From: Treponema sp.
GTDB lineage: Bacteria > Spirochaetota > Spirochaetia > Treponematales > Treponemataceae
Reading direction: 5' to 3'
Assembly: GCA_012838745.1 (NCBI GenBank)
Contig: DUOS01000043.1
Location: 1-53,870 of the forward strand
Length of the DNA stretch: 53,870 bases
The notes beneath the pieces were generated by a model. It worked only from the letters and a program-made list of their open reading frames with translations. It was not told where the DNA came from and did not search any database. A program made the translations under genes and the position numbers. Positions 24,757 through 34,700 of the stretch are shown in pieces (position 1 is the first letter of the stretch; each line of letters starts with the position of its first letter).

Positions 24757-26540
24757 GTGATACCGGGCGTGTGATACCTGCAATAGCAGCTCATTTTATA
24801 GTTGGCTTTCTTCTTGCTCTCATCTATACCTTCAATCAGCCCTTGCCCGGTACACTGCTTGAGTCTTTTATTCTTTCGTACCGGATACGATCAACGGTGT
24901 TAGTGTTTATACATGCGTTACCTTCGCTGTATATAAGTAGCTTGTTGATTGGTTTTACTATTGCCTTTAGTAAAATTGCAGACATTAATGTAGGACGTTG
25001 GTCTTCACAGCTTTTAGGCGTACTCAAATCATCTTTTGTGATTATGGTCATAGTAATTGCAGCTTACGTTGTATTAACCGAGGGGGTAGCCCCGATAATG
25101 CATACTAAGACCTCCTCTGCCTTAGCTCGTTCCGATGATTATAGAGAGTACTTGCGTCTTGCAAATGATATGCTGCGGAAAGGGCAACCTCGTTCTGCAG
25201 AAAAACAAGTTCTTTCGGCGCTTGAGATTTGGAAAGAAAGCGCTGCTGCACAAAAGCTTCTTGATGACTGCCACTATTCTATTGCTGACTTATATGGTTC
25301 CCCCGAGTCAACAGCACATGTTCCAGTACCCGATCCCTTAGTCCCCAAAGAAATCGGGGCGCTTACCGTTCTCGATGCGATTGATTCTTCCGAGGGAGCT
25401 GCTCGAGAGCTGGATTATTACAATGCTCATTATTACGCAATGCTCGCTTTTCGTTTGTCTCGCCCAAACGACCCAAACAGGGAACTCTCTTTGCGTATGG
25501 CCGCCGATGCCTGGAATCATATAACAACAGGAACCGATTTTTTACGTTCTCGGGATGATGCACGCCTCTATGATGCCAAGCGCACAGGCTATAATGCTAT
25601 TCAGCAGGGAGACTACTTAACTGCTTACTACGAATTTCTAGAGCTTTATACTGAAGATTCTTCTCGGCAAGACGGTAAGAGGGATCCTGATCTTGAGCGT
25701 TTCTTGGAAGTATCTCGTAAAGGAGTTCTGGAAAGTTTTTTTTTCTTGGATGAAACTGCTGTTCTTCGCCCATTTGAATCCGCACGAGATGTATTTTTTG
25801 TTATCAAGCGACAGGATGGCGGCTTAGATGCGGTATATGCTCGGGGGGTAGTGTATACACGAAATGGTGGAAAAGATGTGGTATATATACGTGACTTTGA
25901 ACTGTTGCGACATAACCAATTTAATCAACTTGAGTATCATATACGTGTTCCAAATGTGAAAATGTTTGCCTACACTCCCGACGGTAAGAATCCCCGAGCT
26001 GAACTCATGCTTCAGTCTGTTGATCGTACGGGAGAACGAAAAAAACAGGTTCCCGCTGTACTTGCCGGGAATCCGGCCGAGCAGGATATTAGTGTACTGT
26101 TACTGGATATGCCGTACCGAGATTTTAACCTTATTGTTTCGGCAAATCGCGGGCCTGATTCTATGAATATGGTAGAATTATTGCGTTTTTACGATCATGC
26201 AGAAAATTATGGGTTTGATCAACGAGTGTATTTACGCGAAGCAATTGCTCGTCTTTCAGAACCTTTTCTATTACTCATAATTTCTGTTCTTGCCCTTATT
26301 GCTGGCTGGAAGTATCGGTTGGGAAAGAATGTCTTGTTTAAGGCGTGGTGGGTCCTGGTTGTTCCTCTTTTTCCAATCGTAGCAATGTTTATTATACAAA
26401 GCGTTCGGTATCTTGCTGGGCTATGTATAGCATACTTTGTTATCACTGTGCCGGAACTTGCTATGGTTTTTACCCTATTATTTCTTGCGGTATGTTTTAC
26501 CGGGGCATCCCTTTATTTTTTCGCACAGCGTTCTGATTAA
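24753..26540 (+). CDS. LptF/LptG-like permease with inserted repeat-type helical domain
   Basis: The 595-aa protein has three N-terminal membrane helices up to about residue 120 and a large soluble region from 120 to 485. The first part of that region looks TPR-like (DYREYLRLANDMLRKGQPRSAEKQVLSALEI, ending near KLLDDC). The second part is beta-rich and resembles the LptF/G jellyroll (ARGVVYTRNGGKDVVYIRDF, LEYHIRVPNVKMFAY). Then comes MNMVELLRFYDHAENYGFD, matching the family element before the fourth helix, and three C-terminal helices starting AIARLSEPFLLLIISVLAL. Standard LptF/G are about 360 aa, so the TPR-like insert of about 200 residues is distinctive. The gene ends 4 bp before convergent murA. 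The substrate (LPS, lipo-oligosaccharide or another lipid) is unknown. Confidence 0.65.
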   Translation: MSDTGRVIPAIAAHFIVGFLLALIYTFNQPLPGTLLESFILSYRIRSTVLVFIHALPSLYISSLLIGFTIAFSKIADINVGRWSSQLLGVLKSSFVIMVIVIAAYVVLTEGVAPIMHTKTSSALARSDDYREYLRLANDMLRKGQPRSAEKQVLSALEIWKESAAAQKLLDDCHYSIADLYGSPESTAHVPVPDPLVPKEIGALTVLDAIDSSEGAARELDYYNAHYYAMLAFRLSRPNDPNRELSLRMAADAWNHITTGTDFLRSRDDARLYDAKRTGYNAIQQGDYLTAYYEFLELYTEDSSRQDGKRDPDLERFLEVSRKGVLESFFFLDETAVLRPFESARDVFFVIKRQDGGLDAVYARGVVYTRNGGKDVVYIRDFELLRHNQFNQLEYHIRVPNVKMFAYTPDGKNPRAELMLQSVDRTGERKKQVPAVLAGNPAEQDISVLLLDMPYRDFNLIVSANRGPDSMNMVELLRFYDHAENYGFDQRVYLREAIARLSEPFLLLIISVLALIAGWKYRLGKNVLFKAWWVLVVPLFPIVAMFIIQSVRYLAGLCIAYFVITVPELAMVFTLLFLAVCFTGASLYFFAQRSD

Positions 26541-26544
26541 AGAC

Positions 26545-27831
26545 TTAACATTCTAGCGATTTACGCGTTATGCGTGCGCCCAGATTTTGAAGTCGGTTAG
26601 TAAGATCCTCATATCCGCGCTCAATTTGATACACATTACGTATGACACTTTCCCCTCGTGCACACAGAGCTGCAATGACCATTGCCATACCTGCTCGAAC
26701 ATCGGGGGAAATAAGTTCTGAACCGTGGAGTACGCTTGGCCCTGATACTACTGCGCGGTGAGGATCGCAGAGTGTAATACGGGCCCCCATGGCAATGAGT
26801 TTATCTACAAAGAACATCCGCGATTCAAACATTTTCTCGTGAATTAAAACAGTTCCTTCAACTTGTGTTGCAATAACAGTCATAATGCTCGTGAGATCGG
26901 GTGGGAAGCCCGGCCAAGGAGCATCGTCAATCTTGGGGATCATTCCTCCAAGATCACAATTAACCTGTAAGGTTTGCTGAGTGGGAACGGTTAGTGTGGT
27001 GCCCTCTATTTCCCAGCGGATTCCAAGTTTTCCAAACGCAACACGAAGCGGAAGCATTTCGCGTGGTACAATATCAGTAATAGTTATGCTCCCGTGAGTA
27101 ACGGCGGCAAGGCCAATAAAGGATCCAATTTCCATGTAATCGGGCCCAATGCGGAAGTCTGTTCCTTTGAGTGACTTTTTCCCTTTTATGGTTAGAATAT
27201 TAGAACCGATTCCACTGATATCTGCGCCCATAGCGTTAAGCATACTACAGAGGTTTTGTACGTGAGGTTCGCTTGCTGCGTTAGTTATAACCGTAGTTCC
27301 TTCGGCTAGGGCCGCGGCCATAACAGCATTTTCGGTTGCGGTTACCGATGTTTCGTCAAGAAATATATCTTGTCCTTTGAGTTTATTTGCCGTAAAGGTA
27401 AACTGGCCGTCTATATCAACTCGAGCACCCAGATCGGTAAGGGCAAGAAAGTGAGTGTCCAGTCTACGGCGGCCTATTATATCGCCTCCAGGAGGCGGGA
27501 GTACTGCTTTTCCTGCTCGCGCAAGTAGGGGGCCTGCAAAAAGAATAGAAGCTCGGATTTTTTGGGAAAGCTCGAGAGGAATGACGGTTTGTGGTGCGTT
27601 TTTCATTTGGAGTCGGTATTCATTGGGGCCAAGTGTTTCCACCGAGCCACCGAGAGCGGTGAATATTTCGAGCATTACGTGCATGTCTTCGATTTCTGGT
27701 AAGTTACGAAGGGTTACTGGTTGATCAGTTAAGAGGGCTGCCGCAATACAAGGCAGTGCGGCATTTTTGTTTCCACTTGCTTTAACCGTTCCTTTTATTG
27801 GGAATCCGCCTTCGATGTGATATTCGTACAT
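26545..27831 (-). CDS. murA: UDP-N-acetylglucosamine 1-carboxyvinyltransferase, Cys-to-Asp form
   Basis: The 428-aa enzyme commits UDP-GlcNAc to peptidoglycan by transferring enolpyruvate from PEP. Visible are [16 protein letters not shown] with the catalytic Lys, [14 protein letters not shown], and the active-site loop [13 protein letters not shown]. The loop usually reads GGCxIGxRxxD. Here residue 117 is Asp (codon 27483-27481 reads GAT) instead of the Cys that fosfomycin alkylates. Asp at this site is known from Borrelia, Mycobacterium and Chlamydia, where it gives intrinsic fosfomycin resistance with activity retained. The ATG 2 bp after the pepT stop has GGGGAG upstream; a frame start at 27846 overlaps pepT and is rejected. 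Confidence 0.95.
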   Translation of the reverse strand: MYEYHIEGGFPIKGTVKASGNKNAALPCIAAALLTDQPVTLRNLPEIEDMHVMLEIFTALGGSVETLGPNEYRLQMKNAPQTVIPLELSQKIRASILFAGPLLARAGKAVLPPPGGDIIGRRRLDTHFLALTDLGARVDIDGQFTFTANKLKGQDIFLDETSVTATENAVMAAALAEGTTVITNAASEPHVQNLCSMLNAMGADISGIGSNILTIKGKKSLKGTDFRIGPDYMEIGSFIGLAAVTHGSITITDIVPREMLPLRVAFGKLGIRWEIEGTTLTVPTQQTLQVNCDLGGMIPKIDDAPWPGFPPDLTSIMTVIATQVEGTVLIHEKMFESRMFFVDKLIAMGARITLCDPHRAVVSGPSVLHGSELISPDVRAGMAMVIAALCARGESVIRNVYQIERGYEDLTNRLQNLGARITRKSLEC

Positions 27832-27833
27832 GA

Positions 27834-29081
27834 TTATTCTCCCCATACCTTTGCTAATTCAATAAGTGTTTTGACCATAGCGGTCATTTGTTCGAGCGAA
27901 GCCCATTCAATACGAGAATGAAAATTATGCCCGCCGGTAAAAATATTTGGTGTTGGTATACCCATCTCTGTAAGACGGGATCCATCGGTACCACCCCTAA
28001 TGGGTGACATGCTTGTTGCAACGCCGGCATTTTTCGCGGCGCGTTTGAGTAATTCTAAAACATGGGGCGCGCGGTCGAGTTTTTCTTTCATGTTAAGATA
28101 CTGTTTAGTGCGAGTAACGCTAACTTTCCCGCCAGGGAACTGCGCCTCTATAGCTGTGGCAAAAACATCCACTCTATCGAGTTTTTTTTCCATCTCTGAT
28201 AAATCAAAGTCGCGCAAATATACGGTAACCGAAGCCGTTTCACCTGATCCGTTAATTTCAAGCGGGCAAAAATAGCCTTCATATCCTGAAGTTGTTTCTG
28301 GGCTTTCGCGGGCAGGGAGGGCGGAAACAAAAGATGCAGCCATAGAAACTGCGTTAACCATTTTTCCTCGAGCGGTACCAAGATGAGCCGCGATGCCCGT
28401 AAAGACTACATCGCATTTCCATGCGTTAAAACATTCTGTTTCTATTTCTCCAACTTGCCCGCCATCGACGGTGTAAAAAGCCTTTGATGTTATTTTTTCA
28501 AGTGGGATACGATCCATTCCATGGCCAGTTTCTTCATCGGGGCTAAATACAATTTCGATGGGGCCGTGTTGTATTTCGGGATTCTCGGTAAGGTAGTGCA
28601 CGAGCGTCATTATTCCCGCAATCCCTGCCTTATTATCCGCTCCGAGGAGGGTTGTACCGTCTGAGGTTATAATTGTCTCTCCGACACATGCGGCGAGGGC
28701 GCTATCTGTAGCAGGATCGATACTATGGCCCTCTGAGAGATGGATTACAGACCCATCATACTTATCCACGATTTGAGCTTTTACGTTCTTACCCGAGGCT
28801 TCCGCTGCTGTATCGAGATGAGAGCATAAACCAAAAGAAGGTTTGTTTTCCAAGCCAGTTGAAGCGGGAAGATGAGCAAGAACATATCCGTTTTCATCGA
28901 TTTTTGTATTGGTAAGGCCCATCTGTATGAGTTCCGTAACTAATAGATTACCGAGTTCTATTTGGCCTTCGGTAGAAGGTTGAATCCCGGCATCGGCGCG
29001 TTCATGGGAGCTTTGGGTATCAATTGCTATGTAGCGTAAAAAACGGTCAAGTACGTGTTGACGAAGAAACGATTCATTCAT
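27834..29081 (-). CDS. pepT: Peptidase T (tripeptide aminopeptidase)
   Basis: This 415-aa M20 zinc peptidase removes the N-terminal residue from tripeptides. Metal and catalytic motifs are [40 protein letters not shown] with the general-base Glu pair, [18 protein letters not shown], and [27 protein letters not shown] with the final His ligand. The length matches the family. It has no SD; its promoter ends 7 nt before the ATG. It is cotranscribed with murA, which begins 2 bp after its stop. Confidence 0.95.
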   Translation of the reverse strand: MNESFLRQHVLDRFLRYIAIDTQSSHERADAGIQPSTEGQIELGNLLVTELIQMGLTNTKIDENGYVLAHLPASTGLENKPSFGLCSHLDTAAEASGKNVKAQIVDKYDGSVIHLSEGHSIDPATDSALAACVGETIITSDGTTLLGADNKAGIAGIMTLVHYLTENPEIQHGPIEIVFSPDEETGHGMDRIPLEKITSKAFYTVDGGQVGEIETECFNAWKCDVVFTGIAAHLGTARGKMVNAVSMAASFVSALPARESPETTSGYEGYFCPLEINGSGETASVTVYLRDFDLSEMEKKLDRVDVFATAIEAQFPGGKVSVTRTKQYLNMKEKLDRAPHVLELLKRAAKNAGVATSMSPIRGGTDGSRLTEMGIPTPNIFTGGHNFHSRIEWASLEQMTAMVKTLIELAKVWGE

Positions 29082-29088
29082 TAAGCCT

Positions 29089-29117
29089 AGAATACGATAT
29101 TTTATTCATGCCGTCAA
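29089..29117 (-). promoter_or_regulatory. Sigma-70 promoter of pepT-murA
   Basis: Minus strand TTGACG, 17 bp, TATTCT, then 7 nt to the ATG at 29081. Leaderless architecture. Confidence 0.6.
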
Positions 29118-29120
29118 TTG

Positions 29121-29149
29121 CGGCAACTTGCCGTTTGTGTCGTAAACGG
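29121..29149. repeat. Two overlapping palindromes between divergent pepT and DUF2156 promoters
   Basis: CGGCAACTTGCCG (29121-29133) and CCGTTT-N7-AAACGG (29131-29149) cover the -35 and spacer of the plus-strand promoter. They are a possible operator for an unidentified regulator. Confidence 0.35.
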
Positions 29150-29156
29150 TTACCTT
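29128..29156 (+). promoter_or_regulatory. Sigma-70 promoter of the DUF2156 gene
   Basis: TTGCCG, 17 bp, TACCTT, then 7 nt to the ATG at 29164. No SD. Confidence 0.5.
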
Positions 29157-29163
29157 TAGCTCT

Positions 29164-30051
29164 ATGAAAATACTGCCGTTGTATCCGGAATTTGCTCCGC
29201 TTTCTTTAGAGATGGCTCGCGAAATATCTCCCCAGCTTGTTCGTCTTCCTGATGGAATTTCGGAATATAGCTTCGCAGGATTTTATCTTTTTCGGCACTG
29301 GTATAATTATCGTGCTTCCTTGTATAAGGATTTGTTAATTATTTCGGGTGAGCTGGATGGAAAGACTTTTTTTATTACGCCTTGTTGTAAGACAAGTATG
29401 AATGTTATTGTTGAGCTTTTTAAAACTCATGATTACTGGAAACTAATTTCTCCCGCCTTTTTGCAAGAAAATCGTAAGGAAATTGAAGCTGCTGGCTATG
29501 AAATCCTTGAAGATCGTAATAATCATGACTACGTCTATAGTCGAACTGATTTGGCAACCCTTTCTGGTAAAAGATTTCACAAAAAGAAAAATCATGTTAA
29601 TGCTTTTGAAAACACCTATCCTGATCATCATATTGAGCCTCTCAATATGAACACTCGGATAGATGCACTTACGGTTCTTGACGCTTGGGCTTCTCATATA
29701 AAAAATCCCGAAAAGACAGATTACGCGGCAGCACGAGAAGCATTAGAACTTCTTGATCAGTTCGAAATGTTTGGTATTGTTTTATATGTAGAAAAAAAGC
29801 CGGTTGCTTGGACTCTTGCAGAAATGGTATCTGATGGAACTATGGCTGCCGTCCATTTTGAAAAAGCTCGTACCGAATATCGTGGCGTTTACCAGTGGCT
29901 AAACTATGTTTTTGCTCAAAAACTACCAGAAACTGTTACTCTCATAAATCGTGAACAAGATTTAGGTGACGAAGGCCTTCGTCAGGCAAAAATGACCTAT
30001 CGCCCTTGTGCATTTGTTGAAAAATACCGGATTGAACCAAAAAAACCGTAA
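29164..30051 (+). CDS. DUF2156 / phosphatidylglycerol lysyltransferase C-terminal-like protein
   Basis: This 295-aa soluble protein has a double GNAT-like fold. Diagnostic segments are SFAGFYLFRHWYNYRASLY near residue 40, SGKRFHKKKNHVNAFEN in the middle (the basic acceptor loop) and INREQDLGDEGLRQAKMTYRP near the end. The relative MprF C-terminal domain transfers lysine from Lys-tRNA to lipids. Stand-alone members such as this have no membrane part and no established substrate. A promoter lies directly upstream, divergent from pepT. Confidence 0.85.
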   Translation: MKILPLYPEFAPLSLEMAREISPQLVRLPDGISEYSFAGFYLFRHWYNYRASLYKDLLIISGELDGKTFFITPCCKTSMNVIVELFKTHDYWKLISPAFLQENRKEIEAAGYEILEDRNNHDYVYSRTDLATLSGKRFHKKKNHVNAFENTYPDHHIEPLNMNTRIDALTVLDAWASHIKNPEKTDYAAAREALELLDQFEMFGIVLYVEKKPVAWTLAEMVSDGTMAAVHFEKARTEYRGVYQWLNYVFAQKLPETVTLINREQDLGDEGLRQAKMTYRPCAFVEKYRIEPKKP

Positions 30052-30120
30052 TACGCTAGAAATTACTTTAAATTCCAAATTTCTGTTATATTGTTACATG
30101 AGCCTATATGGAGGTTTACT

Positions 30121-31437
30121 ATGGAATTAATCAGTACCCGTGACCCATCCCACATTGTCAGTTTTCGCCAAGCGGTACTGGACTGCATTCCAAGCGATGG
30201 TGGTTTATACGTTCCTGCAAAGGAAGAAGATTTACGTCGATGGATTATGTATATGGATGAGAATACGTCTTTTTCATCAATTGCAGGAACCTTAACGTCT
30301 GCATTGCTACAAGAAGAGTTTAGTCCTGTTGTTTGTGAACGTATTGCAGGCTCTGCCTTTACCGGGTACTCGCCGGCTTTGAAGCAGCTGGACGACCATG
30401 TTTTTTCTCTTGAGCTGTACACAGGCCCAACTGGGTGCCATAAGGATTATGGGTTTCTTTGGTTTGCTTCTGCTTTAGAACATATACTGATTATGGAGAA
30501 TAAAACTGCTACGGTGATGGCTGCTGTTGATGGTATTACCGGTAGGAGCCTTGCATCTGCTATGGCAGGTAAAAAGCGTTTATCTCTCGTTCTTGTATAT
30601 CCAAAGGGGAGTGCTTGGGCACTTGAGCCTGAAACTTTTGTTTGGAATGGCGGTAATATATGGCCAGTAGAAGTCGACGGAGACTTGTCCGCTGCAGAGA
30701 AATTAGTTCGAGCTGTATATAGCGACCGTGATCTGGTGGAACGGCACAATTTAACTCTTGCTAACACTACTAATATTGGGCGTCTTTTGCCGCAGGTTTT
30801 CTTTTATATGTATGCCTTTACTCGTATACGAAAAAAAGTACAAGGTGACATTTTTTATTCTGTCCCTTCTGGTAATTATGGAAATCTTGTTGCTGGATTG
30901 TATGCATGGAAGTTTTCATTACCGGTAAACGGATTTATTACAGACTCTACTCCGAATCTTTCCTGCGACGCTCGAGGCGACTGTTTGATTATGGATTCTC
31001 TCGTTGATCTCAGCGAGCGTAACTCTGCTGATCCCGCGAGTCCTTCTAATTTAGAACGCCTTGAACAAATTTTTTCGTTAAATCCGAGAATGTTGCGGGG
31101 GCTCGTATTTCCAGCGGAAGTTTCACATGAGCGCATACCAGATTTGATGCTTGATGCATATCGGAAATATGGAATATTTCTCGGTTCTGATGCTGCCTTG
31201 GCCTACGGGGCAATCGAACAGATTGGTGAGCGCATTGATGCAGACGAAGGCTCGGTTATTTTGGTTTCGAAGGATCATCCAGCCTTCGAAGCCGCGTATA
31301 TTAAAAAAGCATGCGGTGCGGCGCCCACAATTCCGGACTTTTTAAAACTAAAAAAAGAGGTTGTTCCCGGGATAAAAGTTATCCCGGCTCAGGGAGATTT
31401 CTTGCGTTCGATATTGGATACAATCTCTAGCAAATAA
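30121..31437 (+). CDS. thrC: Threonine synthase
   Basis: This 438-aa PLP enzyme converts O-phosphohomoserine to threonine. It begins with the family N-terminal block (STRDPSHIVSFRQAVLDCIPSDGGLYVP). The PLP-Lys motif is GPTGCHKDYG, where many members read PTGAFKDFG, so Cys-His replaces Ala-Phe. YSVPSGNYGNLVAGLYAW is the phosphate-binding region, and the C-terminal DAALAYGAIEQIGE and VILVSKDHPAFE are also typical. GGAGG 7 nt before ATG 30121 fixes the start; an in-frame start at 30091 has no such support. No other threonine genes are adjacent. Confidence 0.9.
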   Translation: MELISTRDPSHIVSFRQAVLDCIPSDGGLYVPAKEEDLRRWIMYMDENTSFSSIAGTLTSALLQEEFSPVVCERIAGSAFTGYSPALKQLDDHVFSLELYTGPTGCHKDYGFLWFASALEHILIMENKTATVMAAVDGITGRSLASAMAGKKRLSLVLVYPKGSAWALEPETFVWNGGNIWPVEVDGDLSAAEKLVRAVYSDRDLVERHNLTLANTTNIGRLLPQVFFYMYAFTRIRKKVQGDIFYSVPSGNYGNLVAGLYAWKFSLPVNGFITDSTPNLSCDARGDCLIMDSLVDLSERNSADPASPSNLERLEQIFSLNPRMLRGLVFPAEVSHERIPDLMLDAYRKYGIFLGSDAALAYGAIEQIGERIDADEGSVILVSKDHPAFEAAYIKKACGAAPTIPDFLKLKKEVVPGIKVIPAQGDFLRSILDTISSK

Positions 31438-31449
31438 GGGCGTCAGTTC

Positions 31450-31478
31450 TTGCCTTGTGCCTTGAAACCCAGTATACT
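31450..31478 (+). promoter_or_regulatory. Sigma-70 promoter of the 44-aa gene
   Basis: TTGCCT, 17 bp, TATACT. It gives a short leader with a G-rich SD before the ATG at 31505. Confidence 0.65.
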
Positions 31479-31504
31479 TAGTGTGTGTAGATTGAGGGGG
31501 TGTT

Positions 31505-31639
31505 ATGGCGGTTAAACTTGACGGTGCTAAATTTGAAACGATTGAAGAGCTTGTTGAAGCATTGTATCCCTTGTATTCCGATAAAATGTCGGAAGATGAG
31601 TTTAAAAAGTATGTAGAGGATAACGCCGAAAAGACTTAA
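31505..31639 (+). CDS. Small acidic protein, 44 aa
   Basis: This frame is below usual length cut-offs but has a full set of gene signals: a TTGCCT-17-TATACT promoter, a GAGGGGG ribosome site before the ATG, and an intrinsic terminator just after the stop. The product is soluble, acidic and probably helical (FETIEELVEALYPLYSDK, EDEFKKYVEDNAEKT). It has no signal peptide or membrane segment. Family unknown to me. Confidence 0.75.
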   Translation: MAVKLDGAKFETIEELVEALYPLYSDKMSEDEFKKYVEDNAEKT

Positions 31640-31660
31640 TGCTTTTTGACGTTTAAACAT

Positions 31661-31701
31661 AAAAAAGCGCGCGGCCGTGCATACGGTCGCGCGTTTTTTT
31701 T
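31661..31701. terminator. Bidirectional terminator between the 44-aa gene and the alpha-amylase gene
   Basis: An 11-bp stem with one G-T pair, CGCGCGGCCGT / ACGGTCGCGCG (31668-31693), loop GCAT, flanked by A6 on the left and T8 on the right, so it can work on both strands. Confidence 0.9.
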
Positions 31702-34700
31702 ACGACAGCTTCTTAGGTTTTAATTTCTTATTAGTAGTATCTGTCTTTTTTTCTTTAGAACGTTTTTTCCCTGCTTCTTTTTCAGTAAATGCAGCAATTA
31801 GATTCTCAAATTGATATTCAGAATCCTCAAAAGCGGAAGCAAGTTGATTTAACGAGCTGTTAATTTTTTTAGGTCCTTGCTGCTTAGCATATTCATCGCA
31901 GTCGCTGAATAAAAGCATGGAAAGACGAAGTAAATCCAGCACTTTATCCGCTTCATCTTTACCGAACCAGAGAACCTGATTCCAAGGATGAACATTCATT
32001 TGCCGTTGAATCCCGTCGGTACTAAAAAATTCTACCCATCGTGTTGCGGAAGTTTGTTCGTCGAATATATCTCGCTGAGAAAGAAAATCTCCCATGTCAG
32101 TAAAAAATTGATGTGGGTTGGTTACGATATCTAAATCTTTTAGTAAATCTCCAAGTTTTCGATCAATGTCATATCGCTTAATAAGTTTACTACAGATCTC
32201 TCCCGAAATAATCGGCAGGGTTACATGGCGAACAGCAAAAAGAATCGCCGTTGCAGCTAGTAATTCTGGTACGTTTTTCAAATCTTCGGGAAGACTAGAA
32301 AAAGCGGTCTTAAAAGCAACTGGATCTTTTTCTAAAGAGAAGATTCTTTCCATGTAGAGTTTGTAGCGTAAAAATGCTGCGTCAACTTTAGGTTTTTCCG
32401 TTGGTTTAGATTTTTTTGTTGATGTTGTTTCTGGGGCTAGGGTGGAAAATCCTGGTAAAAGAGAGACCTCTTTAAAGAAATCAGATGCTGGTGCAAGAAT
32501 TTTTGTAAAGAAGTCTTTTTTCTTTTGCTCAACCTTTTTAGTTTCAGGATTCATTATTTCTTCAACACTTTTGAAGAATGCGGGAGCCATGAGTTTTTCT
32601 AATGCGGTGTATAGATCTTTAAGAACGATATTTTGTATCCCCATATGGACATCGGGAATGCCTGCACCACCGAGAGATTCGTATAAAGTTCTGTAGTGGC
32701 CTTCCTCGTTGTCGTCAACTTCTTGAATGTTTACAAAAACTTGAGTTTGGAAACCGTCGAGTGCTGCAAAAAAACCATTGGTTACTATTTCTCGCACAGT
32801 ACGGAGGAACCATAATCCCGAACGCTGTTCTTTGAAAAGACAAAATCTGTTTTCTCTATCTGTTAAGCCAAGACCTTCAGCGAGGTTTTTTTGCACAAGA
32901 AATTTGGTTCCGTCATCTAGTTTCTGTGCATAGGCGGCGGACTGTTGTATCCATCCTGATGTTTTTTGATACACATTATTATAGAAAATCAAGGATCTTT
33001 CAGCTCCAGCACGGTTTGACCAAGCAAAAACATTTTCGTTTACGTTCCCGTTTTCCCAAAAATCATAGAGGAAGAAGTGTTCAACACCGGCAAAGAGATA
33101 TCGCTTCTTTATAAGCGGAAAAATTTCATGGCGATGGCGAGCAATAAGGTTTTGATCTGGTTCTTCATCGTAATAGGCTCGTCGATATTCCATACCGTAC
33201 TTTTCTTCAAAGCCTTCAATTTGACCATGACCGAACATCGGAAGGCCGGGCATAGCGACCATCATGGTGCATACTCCAAAATATTTATCGTCCTTACCGA
33301 ATTGAGCTACTGCAGTATCTTCATCGGGGTTGTTCATGAAGTTTACATATCGTTTAAGAATTTCAGGATCGAATTCTATAGTGTTTTTTATAGTGCTCCG
33401 ATATTTTTCATTTTCTTCTCGCTTGAGCATATTCATAAAAGCTGAATTGTATACCCGATGCATACCGAGTGTGCGTACAAAGTAGCCTTCCATCATCCAA
33501 AATGCTTCTGCAAGTAAGAGTGTATCAGGTATTTCCTTAGCGCAGCGATCTACGACCTCACGCCAAAATTCTTCAGGAATTCTTCGTTCGAATTCTTCTC
33601 TTGAAACTGCAAAACGAGAGCGGGATGCAATATCACCACCCTTGCCTGGTTCCGGATACCAAAGTCGTTGAATATGTTTTTTGGCTAGAACCATTGCAGC
33701 ATCAAACCTAATAATAGGAAAGTTTGCAGCCACATGGAGTATTTTTTGGATTACTTCTTCCCGCGCTTCCGGGTTTAAAAAGTCAACTTGGGCTGTGTCG
33801 TTCCAGGGTAAACCAGTGCCGTCATTTCCATGATAAATATATCGGGTGTCTCCGGTATGGTGATCGACTCGTTTAAATACTACGGCACAATCAGATTTTG
33901 TGTAATAATGGTTTTCAAGATAGATGCCTACACGATCATCATGAGAAAGATTTTCCCCTGAAAAATCATATCCTGGAAACGGTGAATCTTTGGTTTGGAT
34001 AAAGTAATCTGGTTTGTTAACAACCCAGTCAGAATCCATTCCTGTATGGTTTGGAACCATATCCGAGGCCATTCGTATACCACGAGACCAAGCACGCGTA
34101 CGAAGGTTTTCCAAGCCCGACCATCCACCGAGCTCGCCCGCAATTTCATAATCATTTAGGCTGTATGCGCTTGCCGCTGCTTCAGGATTACCGTTTATTT
34201 GTTTTATACGCGCACTAGCAGGGGAGCGTTCCCATACGCCAATGAGCCACAAACCGTTAAATCCAGCTTTCTCAAGTGCATCAAGCTCCTCATCGGGAAC
34301 TTGATCTAGGCGAGTTATGGGTCGGTTATATTTTTTAGTTAATTGATCTAGCCAAACGAGAGTGCTCTTAGCAATCATTACTACATTTGGCATCCAATCT
34401 TTATCAGGGCTAAAGCGTTCATATTCTTTGCTTATATCGTCAAACTCATATACTGTTGTATCAAAACCATCAGGCCCTGGGCCGCCTCCCCAACCAGCTT
34501 TCTCTTCTTCTGCAATCAAATCAAGGCCGGCAAGTAAGCGGGAAAGCCATTCGCCCAGAATGTTTACCCAATGAGTACGAATATACTCAAGCTGGCCTTT
34601 TAAATCGTATGGAGAGTAATCAACCGGAGCCTTGAGCATTGATACTAAATCAAGATTTTCTGGACCAAAAGGAGGGTTTTCAGCAGACCAAGAACGGAAG

